A DNA stretch of 48,931 nucleotides, taken from assembly GCA_026126025.1 (NCBI GenBank), contig JAHCJZ010000014.1:1-48931 (forward strand). The letters are read 5' to 3'. Shown piece by piece: positions 1-10,131 of this stretch. Position 1 is the stretch's first letter; the number at the start of each line of letters is the position of its first letter. This DNA comes from Bauldia sp. (GTDB lineage Bacteria; Pseudomonadota; Alphaproteobacteria; Rhizobiales; Kaistiaceae). The translations under genes were made by a program, and so were the position numbers. Below the pieces are notes generated by a model. The model saw only the letters and a program-made list of their open reading frames with translations. It was not told where the DNA came from and searched no databases.

Positions 1-674
1 CGCGCGAGGCCCGCGGCGGTGACGCCTTCCGCGGCGAGCGCGGGCATCGCCTTGCGGAGGCGAGCGCGGGCAAAGCGGGGGTTGCGGTTGGTCTCGTCGT
101 CGGCGGGCGTGAGGCCCGCAGCGGCGGCCGTCGCGGCGAGGCGGGACGACGGCACGGCGAGGAACGGGCGGAACAGCACGACGCCGGCGGCCAGCGGCCG
201 CTCCGCGCGCATGCCGGCAAGGCCGGTCAGGCCCGAGCCGCGGCCGAGGCGCAGCAGCACGGTTTCGGCCTGGTCGTCGCGGTGATGCGCGGTGATCACA
301 TGCGACGCGCCGATGTCGGCGGCGAGCTCGGCGAGGAGCGCGTAGCGCGCCTCGCGGGCCGCGGCTTCGATGCCGGTCCTCGGCTTGGCGCCCTCCCAGG
401 CGAGTAGCGTGGCCGGCATCCGGCGGCGCCTGGCGTCGGCGACGACCGCCCGGGCCTCGGCCACGGACCCAGGGCGGAGCCCATGGTCGACGGTCGCGAC
501 ATGGACGACCGGCCGGCCGCGCTTGCGTCGCCGCCAGCGGTCGAGGAGGTCGAGCAGCGCGAGCGAATCCTTGCCGCCCGACACGGCCGCGATCACGACG
601 TCGGCGTGCGCGACCGGCGCGAAGAGGGCGTCCGCCTCGCTGTCGCCGACCGGCGCGTCGTCAGCAGCCGGCAC
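1..674 (-). CDS. tilS: tRNA(Ile)-lysidine synthase TilS (C-terminal part lies outside the window)
   Basis: TilS attaches lysine to C34 of the CAU-anticodon tRNA-Ile in an ATP-dependent reaction, so that it reads AUA. Translation from a GTG at 672-674 gives a PP-loop ATPase N-terminus: the SGGKDS motif is encoded at about 567-584, followed by VDHGLRPGS and an HHRDDQAET segment, all typical of the family. About 224 residues are visible and the reading frame is still open at base 1, so the C-terminal substrate-binding domain is missing from view. The GTG overlaps the end of cpoB (stop at 661-663) by 14 bases, which points to translational coupling at the tail of the tol-pal operon. The start is inferred from this overlap and from the frame; no better ATG exists upstream. 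Confidence 0.9.
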   Translation of the reverse strand, partial: MPAADDAPVGDSEADALFAPVAHADVVIAAVSGGKDSLALLDLLDRWRRRKRGRPVVHVATVDHGLRPGSVAEARAVVADARRRRMPATLLAWEGAKPRTGIEAAAREARYALLAELAADIGASHVITAHHRDDQAETVLLRLGRGSGLTGLAGMRAERPLAAGVVLFRPFLAVPSSRLAATAAAAGLTPADDETNRNPRFARARLRKAMPALAAEGVTAAGLA

Positions 675-1527
675 TCGCCTGCTCCGCGGCGACGCGCTGG
701 AGCAGCGCGTTGCTGGAGTCGGGGTATTCGCGCACGACCTGCGCATAGGTGGCGCAGGCGGTGCTCGCCTGGCCGAGCGCGGCGAGCGACATGCCGAGCT
801 TCAGCAGCGTCTCCGCCGCCATGCTGCCGCGCGGCGACGCGTTGTAGGCGTCGAGGAAGGCCTGCGCGGCATCGCGATAGAGCTGGCGGGAGTAGAGCGA
901 CTCGCCGATCCAGAAGCGGGCGTCGTCGGTGAGGTCGTGGCCGGGATAGGAGACGATGAAGGTGCGGAACGCGCCCTCGGCCTGCTCGTAATCGCCGGCG
1001 ATCATCAGCTGGTACGCGCGCTCATAGTCGGTCTGCGGGTTGCCGGAGACGATCGGGTCGGCGATCTGCTGGCCGCCGCCGAGCGCCGGCGCGTCGCCGC
1101 CGATCGGCTGGTCGCCGCGCAGCAGCTGGGAGAGGTCGAGCGGGGCGCCGGGGTCGCCCGGCACCACGCCGAGATCCTGCGGCGGCGCGCCGAGCACCAG
1201 GCCCTGGTCGGGCGGGGCGATCACCGGGTCGGCCGCGGGGGCCACCGGGTCCGCCAGGGGAGGCGATGCCGCCGCGACTGCGCCGCCGGCGGGGTTCGCC
1301 TGGCTGGTGTTGACGCCGGCGTCTTCGAGGAGGAGCCGGACCATCTGTTCCAGCTGCGCCACGCGGAAGGTGAGCTCCTGCACCTGGCCGGAGAGCGTGC
1401 GCACCTCGGCCTCGAGGCGGTCGACGCGGAAGGCGAGGTCGTCCTGCGCCCCCGCGGGGCCGGCGAGGCCGATGAAGGCGAAGAGGACGGCGATGGCGGG
1501 AATGCGAAGGCGCTGCACGGCGATCAT
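661..1527 (-). CDS. cpoB: Tol-Pal cell division coordinator CpoB (YbgF)
   Basis: Periplasmic protein that links peptidoglycan synthesis to outer-membrane constriction by the Tol-Pal system. The 288-residue product has a signal peptide (about residues 1-28, cut after GPAGA), then a coiled-coil trimerisation stretch with heptads (DLAFRVDRLEAEVRTL and following, about 30-68). A Pro/Ala/Gly-rich linker of about 90 residues follows, then TPR-type repeats from about residue 160 (YERAYQLMIAGDYEQAEGAF, then ARFWIGESLY). This is the usual CpoB layout, with a rather long linker. It is the last tol gene and lies 129 bases after pal, with tilS overlapping its end. Confidence 0.93.
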   Translation of the reverse strand: MIAVQRLRIPAIAVLFAFIGLAGPAGAQDDLAFRVDRLEAEVRTLSGQVQELTFRVAQLEQMVRLLLEDAGVNTSQANPAGGAVAAASPPLADPVAPAADPVIAPPDQGLVLGAPPQDLGVVPGDPGAPLDLSQLLRGDQPIGGDAPALGGGQQIADPIVSGNPQTDYERAYQLMIAGDYEQAEGAFRTFIVSYPGHDLTDDARFWIGESLYSRQLYRDAAQAFLDAYNASPRGSMAAETLLKLGMSLAALGQASTACATYAQVVREYPDSSNALLQRVAAEQASAGC

Positions 1528-1656
1528 CCTTTGGCGAAGGGGCGTTGCCGGCCCGGGCGCAGCGACCTAGCGGCGCGGAGTTCGACCAAAGTTTGGCGCA
1601 CGATATGGCCGCCGGACAAGGCCCGGCGGCCGTGGACTTTCGGCAACTATGGCGGA

Positions 1657-2178
1657 CTAGCCGCCCTGGACGACCGTGACGGCGCGGCGGTTCTGCGACC
1701 AGCAGGAGATGTCGTCGCACACCGCGACCGGCCGTTCCTTGCCGTAGGAGATGGTGGTGACGCGCGAGCCGTTGATGCCGCGGGAGACGAGATAGTTGCG
1801 GACCGCGGTGGCGCGGCGGGCGCCGAGGGCGAGGTTGTATTCGCGGGTGCCGCGCTCGTCGGCATGGCCCTCGATGACCACGATCGCCGACGGATAGAGC
1901 TGGAGCCACTGGGCCTGGCGGTCGAGCGTCGCCCGCGCGGTCGCGGTCAGCTCGCTCGAATCGGTGTCGAAATAGACCCGGTCGCCGACCGAGACCTGGA
2001 ACTGCTGGATCGCCTGCGCGGTGACCGGACCGCCGGCACCGCCGGCCGGCGGAAGGCCGCTGAGACCGCCCGCGCCGTCAGGACCGGTGGGGTTCTGCGC
2101 GCAGGCTGCCAGCACCGCAGCCACAACGAACAATGCCGCGAAGCGCCCGGTGAGGCGCAGTCCGCCCAATCGTGTCAT
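1657..2178 (-). CDS. pal: Peptidoglycan-associated lipoprotein Pal
   Basis: Outer-membrane lipoprotein that binds peptidoglycan and TolB during constriction. From the ATG at 2178 the 173-residue product starts MTRLGG, has a hydrophobic signal with lipobox LAAC (Cys at about residue 28), a Gly/Pro-rich linker and an OmpA-like C-terminal domain. That domain shows VYFDTDSSELT, then EGHADERGTREYNLALGARRA, the diaminopimelate-binding signature. An in-frame ATG 12 codons upstream exists, but AAGGAG lies about 8 bases before 2178, so the shorter form is chosen. The 115-base gap to tolB holds an exact TTAACCAT on the coding strand (2228-2235), a possible CtrA half-site that could give pal its own promoter. 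Confidence 0.95.
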   Translation of the reverse strand: MTRLGGLRLTGRFAALFVVAAVLAACAQNPTGPDGAGGLSGLPPAGGAGGPVTAQAIQQFQVSVGDRVYFDTDSSELTATARATLDRQAQWLQLYPSAIVVIEGHADERGTREYNLALGARRATAVRNYLVSRGINGSRVTTISYGKERPVAVCDDISCWSQNRRAVTVVQGG

Positions 2179-2227
2179 CAGAGTTTCTCCTTGCCCGCTC
2201 GGGCGTCCCGACACAGTGCCGCGTGAT

Positions 2228-2235
2228 GGTTAAGC
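2228..2235 (-). promoter_or_regulatory. Candidate CtrA half-site upstream of pal
   Basis: Exact TTAACCAT on the minus strand, about 50 bases upstream of the pal start. TTAACCAT is a motif associated with CtrA-controlled promoters in Caulobacter and relatives. Function is inferred from the match and position only. Confidence 0.4.
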
Positions 2236-2293
2236 GCCGGTTGCGACAACGCGAAAATGTTGTGGTGATTTCGCGGCGGCGCCGCGGCGGGCC

Positions 2294-3655
2294 TCAGTTG
2301 AGAAGCGGCGACCATGCCGGGTCGGACGCGAAGCCGGGCGTCGGCACGCGCTGGATGTTGGTGCCGGTGAGGTCCACCATCCACAGCTGCGGCCCGCTAT
2401 TGGCGCCCGGGACCTCGCGCGAGAACATGATCATGCGGCCGTTGGGCGCCCAGGTCGGCCCCTCCTGCACCACGTCGGTCTGGGTGAGGATGCGCTCGCC
2501 CGAGCCGTCGGGGCGCATGACGCCGATCGCGAACTGGCCGCCGACCTGCTTGGTGAAGGCGATGAGGTCGCCGCGCGGCGACCAGACCGGGGTGGAGTAG
2601 GAGCCGTCGAAGCCCGAGATGCGGGTGACGCCTGAGCCGTCTGCGTTCATCACGAAGAGATGCGGCGCGCCGTTGCGGTCGGAGGTGAAGACGATGCGGC
2701 GGCCGTCCGGCGAATAGCTCGGGCTGGTGTCGATGGCGGCTGTGTTGGTGAGCTGCTGCTGCTGGCCGGTCCTGAGGTCGAGCGTCCACAGCGAGGCGTT
2801 GCCATCGGCCTGAAGGCTCATGATCACCTTCTGCCCGTCGGGGGAGAAGCGTGGCGCGAAGGTCATGCCGGCCCAGCTGCCGACCAGCTCGGTGCGGCCG
2901 GTGGTGAGGTCGAGGAGGAGGACGCGGGGACCCTCGTTGCGGAACGCCATGTAGACGATCTCGCGGCTCGACGGCGAGAAGCGCGGCGTCAGCACCAGCT
3001 CGCCGCCGGAGAGCCCGGCGGTGATGTAGCGAAGGTTCGCGCCGTCCTGGTCCATGATCGCGATCCGCTTGACGCGGTTGTCGCGCGGCCCGGTCTCGTC
3101 GACGAAGACGACCTGCGAATCGAAATAGCCGGGCTCGCCAGTGAGCCGCTGATAGACCGCGTCGGCGATGATGTGGGCGATGCGGCGCCAGTTCTGCGGC
3201 GTGGTGGTGAATTGCTGGCCGTCGAGCTGCTGGCCGCCGGCGACGTCCCAGAGCCGGAACTGCACGGTGAGGCGGCCGTCGGCCTGCGGGGTGACGCGGC
3301 CGGTCAGCAGCGCCTGGGCGTTGATGATGCGCCAGTCGCCGAAGCGCGGCTCGGCGTCGGGGTCGAGGTCGCGCTGGATGAAGGTCGCCGGGTCGAGCGG
3401 GGCGAAGATGCCCGAGCGGCGGAGGTCCGCGGTGACGACCTGCGAGATCATCGCCGACGGATCCTCGCCGAGGAAGCCGGTGATGGCGATCGGCAGCGGG
3501 TCGATCGCGCCGCGGTTGATGTCGATGTTGAGCTGCGCGCTGGCGGCGGGCGCGAAGGCGATGCCGGCCATGACGGCGAAGAAGGCCGCGACGCGGCGCT
3601 TCAGCGGACGGCGCGGTTCAATCGCGCCGGCGGTGGCAGCAGCAGGGAACATCAT
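2294..3655 (-). CDS. tolB: Tol-Pal system protein TolB
   Basis: Periplasmic protein that binds Pal and the TolA C-terminus. The 453-residue product has a signal peptide (cut after APAASA, about residue 40), an N-terminal alpha/beta domain ([20 protein letters not shown], typical TolB), then a beta-propeller of PD40/WD40-like repeats with the recurring [24 protein letters not shown] and [10 protein letters not shown] pattern. Length is normal. It starts 16 bases after the tolA stop. Two adjacent ATGs begin the frame, and the exact first one is not certain. Confidence 0.95.
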   Translation of the reverse strand: MMFPAAATAGAIEPRRPLKRRVAAFFAVMAGIAFAPAASAQLNIDINRGAIDPLPIAITGFLGEDPSAMISQVVTADLRRSGIFAPLDPATFIQRDLDPDAEPRFGDWRIINAQALLTGRVTPQADGRLTVQFRLWDVAGGQQLDGQQFTTTPQNWRRIAHIIADAVYQRLTGEPGYFDSQVVFVDETGPRDNRVKRIAIMDQDGANLRYITAGLSGGELVLTPRFSPSSREIVYMAFRNEGPRVLLLDLTTGRTELVGSWAGMTFAPRFSPDGQKVIMSLQADGNASLWTLDLRTGQQQQLTNTAAIDTSPSYSPDGRRIVFTSDRNGAPHLFVMNADGSGVTRISGFDGSYSTPVWSPRGDLIAFTKQVGGQFAIGVMRPDGSGERILTQTDVVQEGPTWAPNGRMIMFSREVPGANSGPQLWMVDLTGTNIQRVPTPGFASDPAWSPLLN

Positions 3656-3671
3656 CGGGGGCTCACTGGGG

Positions 3672-4709
3672 TTAGCCGCGCGGGAACATGTCGATCGGAT
3701 CGAAGGTCATGCGGATTTCCCGCCATGAATCGTATTTTTCGGGCGGAAGTTGGTACGGCGCGGAAAGGCGGATGGCGCGGATCGCGCTGTCGACCGCGGC
3801 CTGCGCATACTGGCCGGCCGGCGCCTCGATCACCGAGGGAAGACCCTGGATGGTGCCGTCGGGATTGAGGCGGAACGTGATGACCACCCGCACCTCGGCC
3901 GGGCTGGTCCAGCCGGTCGGCGGATACCAGTTCTGGCCGATGAGCCGGCGAAGCGCGTCGATCTCGCTCTGCGTCATCGCCGCATCGGGCACGCCGCCCT
4001 GCGCGACGCCGAGCGCCGGCTCGGCGCCGCCGACGGCGTCGTCATTGAGAAGCGCCGCGATGCGGTCGGGGTTGAACTCGAGCTCCGGATTCTGCGCCGG
4101 GGGCGCCTCGGGCACCGGAGCCGGCGGCAGGAGGTCGGCGATGTCCCGCGGCGTCTCGGGCGCCGGCTCGGGCGGCGGCGACGGCGCCGGCCGGGGCGGC
4201 TGGGGTTCCGGCTCGGGCTCCGGCTCCGGCTGGCGCTGGGGGACGGGGGCCGGGCGCGGCAGCGGCACGGGCGCGTCGACATTCGCCATCACCGATTCGC
4301 GCGGCGGCGCGGGCTCGGGCTGAGGTTCCGGCTCCGGGGGCGTGGGTTCCGGCTCCGGCGCCGGTTCGGGCTCGGCAACGGGTTCCGGCTCGGGCTGCGG
4401 CACCGGCTCGGGTTCCGGTTGGACGACCGGCTCCGGCTCGGGCTCGGACGGGGGCGGCGCCGGTTCGGGCGGCGGGGCGACCGGCTCGGGCTCCGGCTCC
4501 GGCTGGGGCGCGGGCGGCAGCGGTTGCGGCTCCGGCGCGGTCTCGATGCCGACCGCGAGCGAGGTGAACTCGTCGAGGTCGATCAGCTCGATCGGCAGCG
4601 TCTGCGGTGCGGTGTCGGCCAGCGGTCGGACGTTCGGCAGCGTCACCAGCAGCGCGCCGATCGCGACCGCATGGCCGACGAGCGAGACCGTGATGCCGGG
4701 GTTCTTCAT
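3672..4709 (-). CDS. tolA: TolA-type inner-membrane protein with a Pro-Glu-rich spacer
   Basis: Energy-coupling protein of Tol-Pal: anchored in the inner membrane with TolQR and reaching across the periplasm to TolB/Pal. The 345-residue product has one N-terminal membrane segment (about 6-28, [17 protein letters not shown]) and a C-terminal TonB/TolA domain (about 245-345, with [11 protein letters not shown] and [11 protein letters not shown]). The middle third, about residues 57-190, is almost entirely Pro-Glu repeats rather than the Ala/Lys-rich helix of enteric TolA, so it resembles a TonB spacer. The underlying DNA (about 4190-4530) is a simple repeat. It lies 5 bases after tolR and 16 before tolB, so TolA is the sensible assignment although the spacer is TonB-like. 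Confidence 0.9.
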   Translation of the reverse strand: MKNPGITVSLVGHAVAIGALLVTLPNVRPLADTAPQTLPIELIDLDEFTSLAVGIETAPEPQPLPPAPQPEPEPEPVAPPPEPAPPPSEPEPEPVVQPEPEPVPQPEPEPVAEPEPAPEPEPTPPEPEPQPEPAPPRESVMANVDAPVPLPRPAPVPQRQPEPEPEPEPQPPRPAPSPPPEPAPETPRDIADLLPPAPVPEAPPAQNPELEFNPDRIAALLNDDAVGGAEPALGVAQGGVPDAAMTQSEIDALRRLIGQNWYPPTGWTSPAEVRVVITFRLNPDGTIQGLPSVIEAPAGQYAQAAVDSAIRAIRLSAPYQLPPEKYDSWREIRMTFDPIDMFPRG

Positions 4710-4714
4710 GCCGG

Positions 4715-5164
4715 TCAGTTCTCCTGATCCGGCAAAGTAACGAGGCCGATGCGGCTGAAGCCGGCATCGTTGAGGACGCCCATCACGAGCATGACGGCGC
4801 CGTAGCTCGAGGCGCGGTCGCCGCGCACGAAGATGCGCTGCTCGAAATTGCCTTCGGTGGCCGCGGTGATGGCGGGAATGAGCTCGTTGATCGTGACCTG
4901 GTCGTCGAGGATGTAGATCTCGCCGTCGGCATTGACGGTGACGGTCACCGGCTCGTTGCCCGACGGCAGCTCGCCGGCCGCGCTCTCCGGCAGGTCGACC
5001 GGGACGCCGGAGGAAAGGAGCGGGGCGGAGATCATGAACACGATCAGGAGCACCAGCATGACGTCGACGAACGGCGTGACGTTGATCTCGCTGAGCGGCG
5101 CGTAGCGACGCCCCTTGCGGCGACGCTTCGGCCCCCCGGTCTGATTGAGGATCGAACCCGCCAC
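4715..5164 (-). CDS. tolR: Tol-Pal proton channel protein TolR
   Basis: ExbD/TolR family, 149 residues: a short cytoplasmic N-terminus rich in Lys/Arg, then INVTPFVDVMLVLLIVFMIS, whose Asp is the proton-relay residue, followed by a periplasmic domain ending VLNDAGFSRIGLVTLP. It forms the proton-driven motor with TolQ. Only 3 bases separate it from tolQ and 5 from tolA, so it is cotranscribed and probably translationally coupled. Confidence 0.95.
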   Translation of the reverse strand: MAGSILNQTGGPKRRRKGRRYAPLSEINVTPFVDVMLVLLIVFMISAPLLSSGVPVDLPESAAGELPSGNEPVTVTVNADGEIYILDDQVTINELIPAITAATEGNFEQRIFVRGDRASSYGAVMLVMGVLNDAGFSRIGLVTLPDQEN

Positions 5165-5167
5165 CTT

Positions 5168-5854
5168 CTAGCTCCGCTCGTCGACCTGGCGGGAGAGGAT
5201 GGCGGAGAACTCATCCGCAAACGCCTCAAGACGCCCGCCTATCTTCCCGGCGGAATTGGACAATTTGTTGAAGGCGATGACCGAGGGTATGGCGGCAAAA
5301 AGGCCGATTGCGGTCGCGAGCAGGGCCTGCGCGATGCCCGGCGCCACGATGGCGAGCGAGGAATTGGACGTGGCGGCGATCGCCTGGAACGACACCATGA
5401 TGCCCCACACCGTGCCGAGAAGGCCGACGAAGGGCGCCGCCGAGCCGGTGCTGGCGAGGAAGAGAAGGCGGCGCTCGAGCCGTTCGGTCTCGCGGGAGAT
5501 CGCCACGTCCAGCACCTTGTCGATGCGGGTCTGGAGGCCGATCGCCGAGCGGGCGCCGGCCTCGAAGCTGCGCTTCCATTCGCGCATCGCCGAGACGAAC
5601 AGCGCCGCCATGCCGGTGGTGTTGCGGCCCTGGAGCGAGCGGTAAAGCTCCTCCAGCGACTGGCCGGACCAGAACACCTTCTCGAAGCGGTCCATCTGGG
5701 CGTTGACGCGGCGGTAGAGCAGCGTCTTGTCGACGATGATCGACCAGGTCCAGATCGAGGCTGCGAGAAGCCCGACCACGACCACGCGGGTCAGGATGTC
5801 GGAGTTCCAGAACAGCGAGATGAGGGAAACGTCGCCGCTCGCGATTTCCGGCAT
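5168..5854 (-). CDS. tolQ: Tol-Pal proton channel protein TolQ
   Basis: MotA/TolQ/ExbB family inner-membrane protein of 228 residues. There is an N-terminal membrane helix (about 20-40), a long cytoplasmic loop with [13 protein letters not shown], and two C-terminal helices carrying [16 protein letters not shown] and the [21 protein letters not shown] signature. It starts the compact tolQRAB run. A 169-base gap separates it from ybgC and contains an exact TTAACCAT motif, so tolQRAB may have its own promoter there. Confidence 0.96.
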   Translation of the reverse strand: MPEIASGDVSLISLFWNSDILTRVVVVGLLAASIWTWSIIVDKTLLYRRVNAQMDRFEKVFWSGQSLEELYRSLQGRNTTGMAALFVSAMREWKRSFEAGARSAIGLQTRIDKVLDVAISRETERLERRLLFLASTGSAAPFVGLLGTVWGIMVSFQAIAATSNSSLAIVAPGIAQALLATAIGLFAAIPSVIAFNKLSNSAGKIGGRLEAFADEFSAILSRQVDERS

Positions 5855-6009
5855 GTAGTGACCTCGTCGTTGCCCGGCCCGGTCGGGGCGCCTGCAACCG
5901 TTGTGCCGCGCGGAGCCGACGCGGCCCGCTGGCGGGGTGCCTCGCCGTCAAATGCGACCAATTAAGGGCTTCCGGGCAGGAGACCCTCAGCGTCTTTCGT
6001 GCCCGGTCA

Positions 6010-6017
6010 TGGTTAAC
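6010..6017 (-). promoter_or_regulatory. Candidate CtrA half-site between ybgC and tolQ
   Basis: Exact TTAACCAT on the minus strand (plus strand reads ATGGTTAA at about 6009-6016), just after the ybgC stop and about 155 bases upstream of tolQ. It matches the CtrA-associated half-motif; activity is not shown by sequence alone. Confidence 0.4.
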
Positions 6018-6023
6018 GGATGA

Positions 6024-6476
6024 TTAGCCGACCGGTTTGCGGCGGGCCAGCAAGGTGTCGCGGATCGCCGGGGGAAAGCGCCGGGCGCGGCCGTCCGGCG
6101 AGACGAGGACCACCGTGACCGCCGCTTCGACCAGCACGGTTTCGCCATGGAGAATGCGCTGGCCGACCAGCGCGCGGGCGGCCGTCACCTCGCCGGGCGT
6201 GGTCTCGACGATCACGACATCGTCGATCGCCGCGGGGCGGTGAAATGTCACGTCGAGGCGATGGAGCGCGAAGTTCAGCCCCGCGGCGGCCAGCTCGCGA
6301 TGGCCGATGCCGACGACGCGGAGGAAGTCGGTCCGGCCGCGCTCCAGGATGCGGACGTAGCTCGCGTGATAGACCGCGCCGGAAAAGTCGGTGTCCTCAT
6401 AATAGATGCGCACCGGCAGGCGGTGGACGCCGTCGCTGAGGTGTCCTGCGAGGTCGGGCCAGTCATTGTCGGCCAT
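6024..6476 (-). CDS. ybgC: Acyl-CoA thioesterase YbgC, Tol-Pal associated
   Basis: Hot-dog fold thioesterase that hydrolyses short acyl-CoA or acyl-ACP and is commonly the first gene of tol-pal operons. The 150-residue product carries RIYYEDTDFSGAVYHASYVR, the family signature with its catalytic Asp and His-containing YH, then ERGRTDFLR. Length is typical. Upstream in most relatives is ruvB; here a HAD phosphatase and an M23 peptidase gene plus repeats separate the two blocks. Confidence 0.93.
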   Translation of the reverse strand: MADNDWPDLAGHLSDGVHRLPVRIYYEDTDFSGAVYHASYVRILERGRTDFLRVVGIGHRELAAAGLNFALHRLDVTFHRPAAIDDVVIVETTPGEVTAARALVGQRILHGETVLVEAAVTVVLVSPDGRARRFPPAIRDTLLARRKPVG

Positions 6477-6504
6477 GGTCGGCTACGCTCGCTTTGTTGA
6501 GCTT

Positions 6505-6581
6505 CGGGAGAGGGGCACGGCCGCGCCCCTTCCCGAAACCGCGATGCGGTTTCGACCCTTCCACGAGGGAAGGGTTCAACC
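6505..6581. repeat. Partial copy of palindromic repeat family A
   Basis: Contains paired stems of the CCCTTCC / GGAAGGG and GAAACCGC / GCGGTTTC type, resembling half of the larger element found at about 8507-8640, 12225-12360 and 16830-16975. Intergenic; no coding potential. Confidence 0.6.
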
Positions 6582-6610
6582 AAGTGCTTCGGGCCGGCAC
6601 TCCCCGGCTT

Positions 6611-6692
6611 CGTCATTCCGGCGAAGGCCGGAATCCGGGAGTCGGGAGCACCGAGCTTCCGCTTCTTGACCCCGGCCTTCGCCGGGGTGACG
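6611..6692. repeat. Composite palindromic repeat, family B copy 1
   Basis: 82-base element: a left stem-loop built on ATTCCGGC/GCCGGAAT and a right stem-loop built on CCCCGGC/GCCGGGG, beginning CGTCATTCC and ending GGGGTGACG. The outer 25 bases on each side recur identically at 22840-22920, with a different middle. Confidence 0.85.
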
Positions 6693-6734
6693 CCTAGGTG
6701 GGTGGGTTGGCCTTCGATGGTCGTGACGACAGCG

Positions 6735-7493
6735 TCAGGCCGCCCTTGCGGTGAGCCAGCGGATGGCGCCTTCGGCGGTGACCATGGGCTCGCCGGCGCC
6801 GGCGCCGGCGATGTGGGTGTAGGGCCGGTCGGGCTCGCCGAGGTCGGAGAGGATCGAGAAGGCGCCGGTGAAGTCCTGGTCGTCGGTGTAGACGCTGGGG
6901 GTGATGATCGAGGGGAGGCCGGCGGCGGTGGCGGAGCGGAGGCCGTTGATCGAATCCTCGAAGGCGATGCCGTCCTCGGGGCCGAGGCCGAGCTGCTCAA
7001 GCGCGAGGCGGTAGATGTCGGGCGCGGGCTTCTTCTTCTTCACCGAATCGCCGCCGGCGATCGCGTCGAACAGCGCCATGCCGTCGGGACCGAGGGTCGC
7101 CTTCACCAGCGCCTCGATATTGGGGAGGCTGGTGGTGGTCGCGATCGCGACGGGGATGCCGGCGGCCTTCGCCTCGCGGATGATCCGTTCGATGCCGGGG
7201 CGGAGCGTCGCCGCGCCGCCGTCGATCAGGGCGGTGTAGCGGTCCGTCTTGTCGGCATGCATCGCCGGGATCTTCTCGATCGCCTCGGCGCCGCCGGGCG
7301 GCGCCCAGTCGTCGATGTAATAGCGCATGCGCTCCTTGCCGCCGGTGACCTCGAGCAGCTTCTTGTAGAGCGGCTGGTCCCAGTGCCAGTCGAGGCCGAA
7401 GGCCTCGAAGGTCTCGTTGAAGGCGCGGCGATGGACCTCCTCGGTCTCGGAAAACGTGCCGTCGATGTCGAACAGGAGGGCCTTCCGCTTCAC
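6735..7493 (-). CDS. HAD-superfamily phosphatase, CbbY-like
   Basis: Haloacid-dehalogenase-fold sugar-phosphate phosphatase or mutase. From a GTG at 7491-7493 the 252-residue product starts VKRKALLFDIDGT (motif I with both Asp residues) and continues with a helical cap, motif II ATTTSLPN, the motif III Lys in SVKKKKPAPDIYRLA, and motif IV EDSINGLRSA. The frame stays open another 105 codons upstream, but that extension has no recognisable content, while AAGGAG lies 7 bases before the GTG. CbbY proteins act on xylulose bisphosphate in Calvin-cycle bacteria; without cbb neighbours the substrate is open. It is divergent from the M23 peptidase gene. Confidence 0.85.
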   Translation of the reverse strand: MKRKALLFDIDGTFSETEEVHRRAFNETFEAFGLDWHWDQPLYKKLLEVTGGKERMRYYIDDWAPPGGAEAIEKIPAMHADKTDRYTALIDGGAATLRPGIERIIREAKAAGIPVAIATTTSLPNIEALVKATLGPDGMALFDAIAGGDSVKKKKPAPDIYRLALEQLGLGPEDGIAFEDSINGLRSATAAGLPSIITPSVYTDDQDFTGAFSILSDLGEPDRPYTHIAGAGAGEPMVTAEGAIRWLTARAA

Positions 7494-7761
7494 GCAATGC
7501 TCCTTCGCGAATGACGTGGGTGGTGCGCCCTTATAGCTGCGGCGCCACGGCAAGACGATTGCGGCACGGCATCCCGCTCCGGACCGCTCTTCGCGGCTCG
7601 CCGGCCAAATGCCGCCAGAGTAAACGCGAGGCCGGATGCGGGTTTCCATGGTCAACGCGCTCTTAAGGCGACGTTGAAAGGTAAGGTTATCAGGCACTTC
7701 CGGTTGATCGTGCAAAATTTGAGGCGAATTGACTGCCCTCTCTGCCGGGAGGGCGGCGATA

Positions 7762-8493
7762 ATGCTTGCTCCGAAATCCTCTTTGAGCCTCGCGCTGACC
7801 GCGATCATCGCGGCAGGAACACCGGCTTTGGCCGATCACGTCAATCTCGACCCGGACGAGCGGCCGATCCTTTCCCGCCTGTTGGGCGGCGGCGATCCCG
7901 ACGCGGCCGACGAGGACCATGATTCCGACGCCGCCCCCGCCGATCCGGCGCCGGAGCCTCTCTCGCCGCTGGGCTATGCCGAGGCCTTGTCGGGCAGCAT
8001 CATCGACCTCCTGTTCGGCGACTCCAGCAGTCCGTCCGGCTCCGCGCTCCTGATGATGCCGATCGCCGTGGGCCGCCTGACCTCGCCCTTCGGCATGCGG
8101 CGGCATCCGCTCAGCGGCGCGTGGACGCAGCATGACGGGGTCGACTGGTCGGCGCCGCCGGGGACGCCGGTCTTCGCCTCGGGCGCCGGCATCGTCACCC
8201 ATGCCGGCCGGGACGGCGCCTATGGCAATGTCGTGCGCATCGCCCATCCCGGCGGCCGGGAAACCACCTACGCCCATCTCGGCGCGATCCGCGTCGCGGT
8301 CGGCGCGGCGGTGGTGCAGGGGCAGACGATCGGCACGGTCGGCTCGACCGGCAACGCCACCGGCCCGCATCTCCACTACGAGGTCCGCATCAACGGCGCC
8401 CTGGTCGACCCGCTGGCGCCGCAGGTGCTGCAGGCGAACGCGGCGTTCACGGACGAGGTGACGGTGCCCGGCGAGAGCAGCTACGCGCCGTAG
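7762..8493 (+). CDS. Secreted M23 family metallopeptidase
   Basis: Zinc endopeptidase of the LytM/M23 type that would cut peptidoglycan cross-links, or an inactive LytM-like activator. The 243-residue product has a signal peptide (about 1-24, cut after TPALA), an acidic low-complexity stretch (about 40-70) and a C-terminal peptidase domain from about residue 100. Zinc ligands are visible: HDGVDWSAP (H-x3-D) and the GPHLHYEVR HxH, with YAHLG between, so the site looks complete. GGGAGGG lies about 10 bases before this ATG; an in-frame start 11 codons earlier has no such site. It stands alone between two minus-strand blocks. Confidence 0.88.
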   Translation: MLAPKSSLSLALTAIIAAGTPALADHVNLDPDERPILSRLLGGGDPDAADEDHDSDAAPADPAPEPLSPLGYAEALSGSIIDLLFGDSSSPSGSALLMMPIAVGRLTSPFGMRRHPLSGAWTQHDGVDWSAPPGTPVFASGAGIVTHAGRDGAYGNVVRIAHPGGRETTYAHLGAIRVAVGAAVVQGQTIGTVGSTGNATGPHLHYEVRINGALVDPLAPQVLQANAAFTDEVTVPGESSYAP

Positions 8494-8506
8494 CCACACA
8501 CTTTTT

Positions 8507-8640
8507 TCAACCTCCCCTTGCGGGGAGGTCGAACCGGCGAAGCCGGTTCGGGTAGGGGTGCTGAGGTCCGGCAAGCCGCGAGTCAGCACCCCTCCCCGAA
8601 AGCCTTCGGCTTTCGACCCTCCCGCAAGGGGAGGGTTGAA
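8507..8640. repeat. Composite palindromic repeat, family A
   Basis: Inverted pair of about 55-base arms beginning TCAACCTCCCCTTGCGGGG and ending in its complement, each with an inner GAACCGGC/GCCGGTTC-type stem. It lies between the convergent M23 and ruvB genes, where it could also terminate transcription. Confidence 0.85.
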
Positions 8641-8647
8641 GGGGTGG

Positions 8648-9678
<1,031 letters not shown>

Positions 9679-9682
<4 letters not shown>

Positions 9683-10131
9683 GACGCGACCTCGCTCTCG
9701 CTCCGGCCGCCATGGGCGAGGATGCCGGCAAGGATCGTGCAGATGAAGGCGGCCGCCGCGGCGAGGACGCCGATGCCGAGGAGGAGCTGGATCGGCACGC
9801 CGGCGCCATCGTCGGAAACGGGCGTGCCGAGGACCGACCACAGGAACGCCGACAGCATGCCGAGGAGGAAGCCGGCGGCGGCCGCGATCAAGGTGAGCGT
9901 CGGGAGCCTTCGCCCGCGCCGGCCGAGCGCGGCGACCAGAAGCCCGGTCGCGATCATCGGCGGGGTGCCGACGATGTAGGCGCCGAAGGCGAGGTCGAGG
10001 AGTGCGGTGGACTGGAACGGCCCGAGGTTGCGGATCGCGGGCACGAACAGCGCGAGGAAGATCGCGCCGCCGATCAGCGGTCCGCCGAGCGCGAAGAGAA
10101 GCACGGTGCGCCCGGTCCGCCAGCCGTTCAC
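9679..10131 (-). CDS. Small four-helix membrane protein between ruvA and ruvB
   Basis: 150 residues with four predicted membrane helices (about 9-33, 45-66, 78-102 and 115-140). No family recognised. It starts at a GTG overlapping the ruvA stop (GTGA) and its stop overlaps the ruvB start (ATGA), so it is translationally locked between two genes that are usually neighbours. Codon composition looks like that of the flanking genes. Its function is unknown, and position alone does not make it a repair protein. Confidence 0.75.

Noticed and set aside
370-2226. 618-codon plus-strand open frame across tilS, cpoB and pal
   Set aside because: Shadow of three real minus-strand genes; no start context or motif.
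7494-7808. N-terminal extension of the HAD phosphatase
   Set aside because: No ribosome site or conserved residues, whereas a GTG with AAGGAG gives the standard family start.
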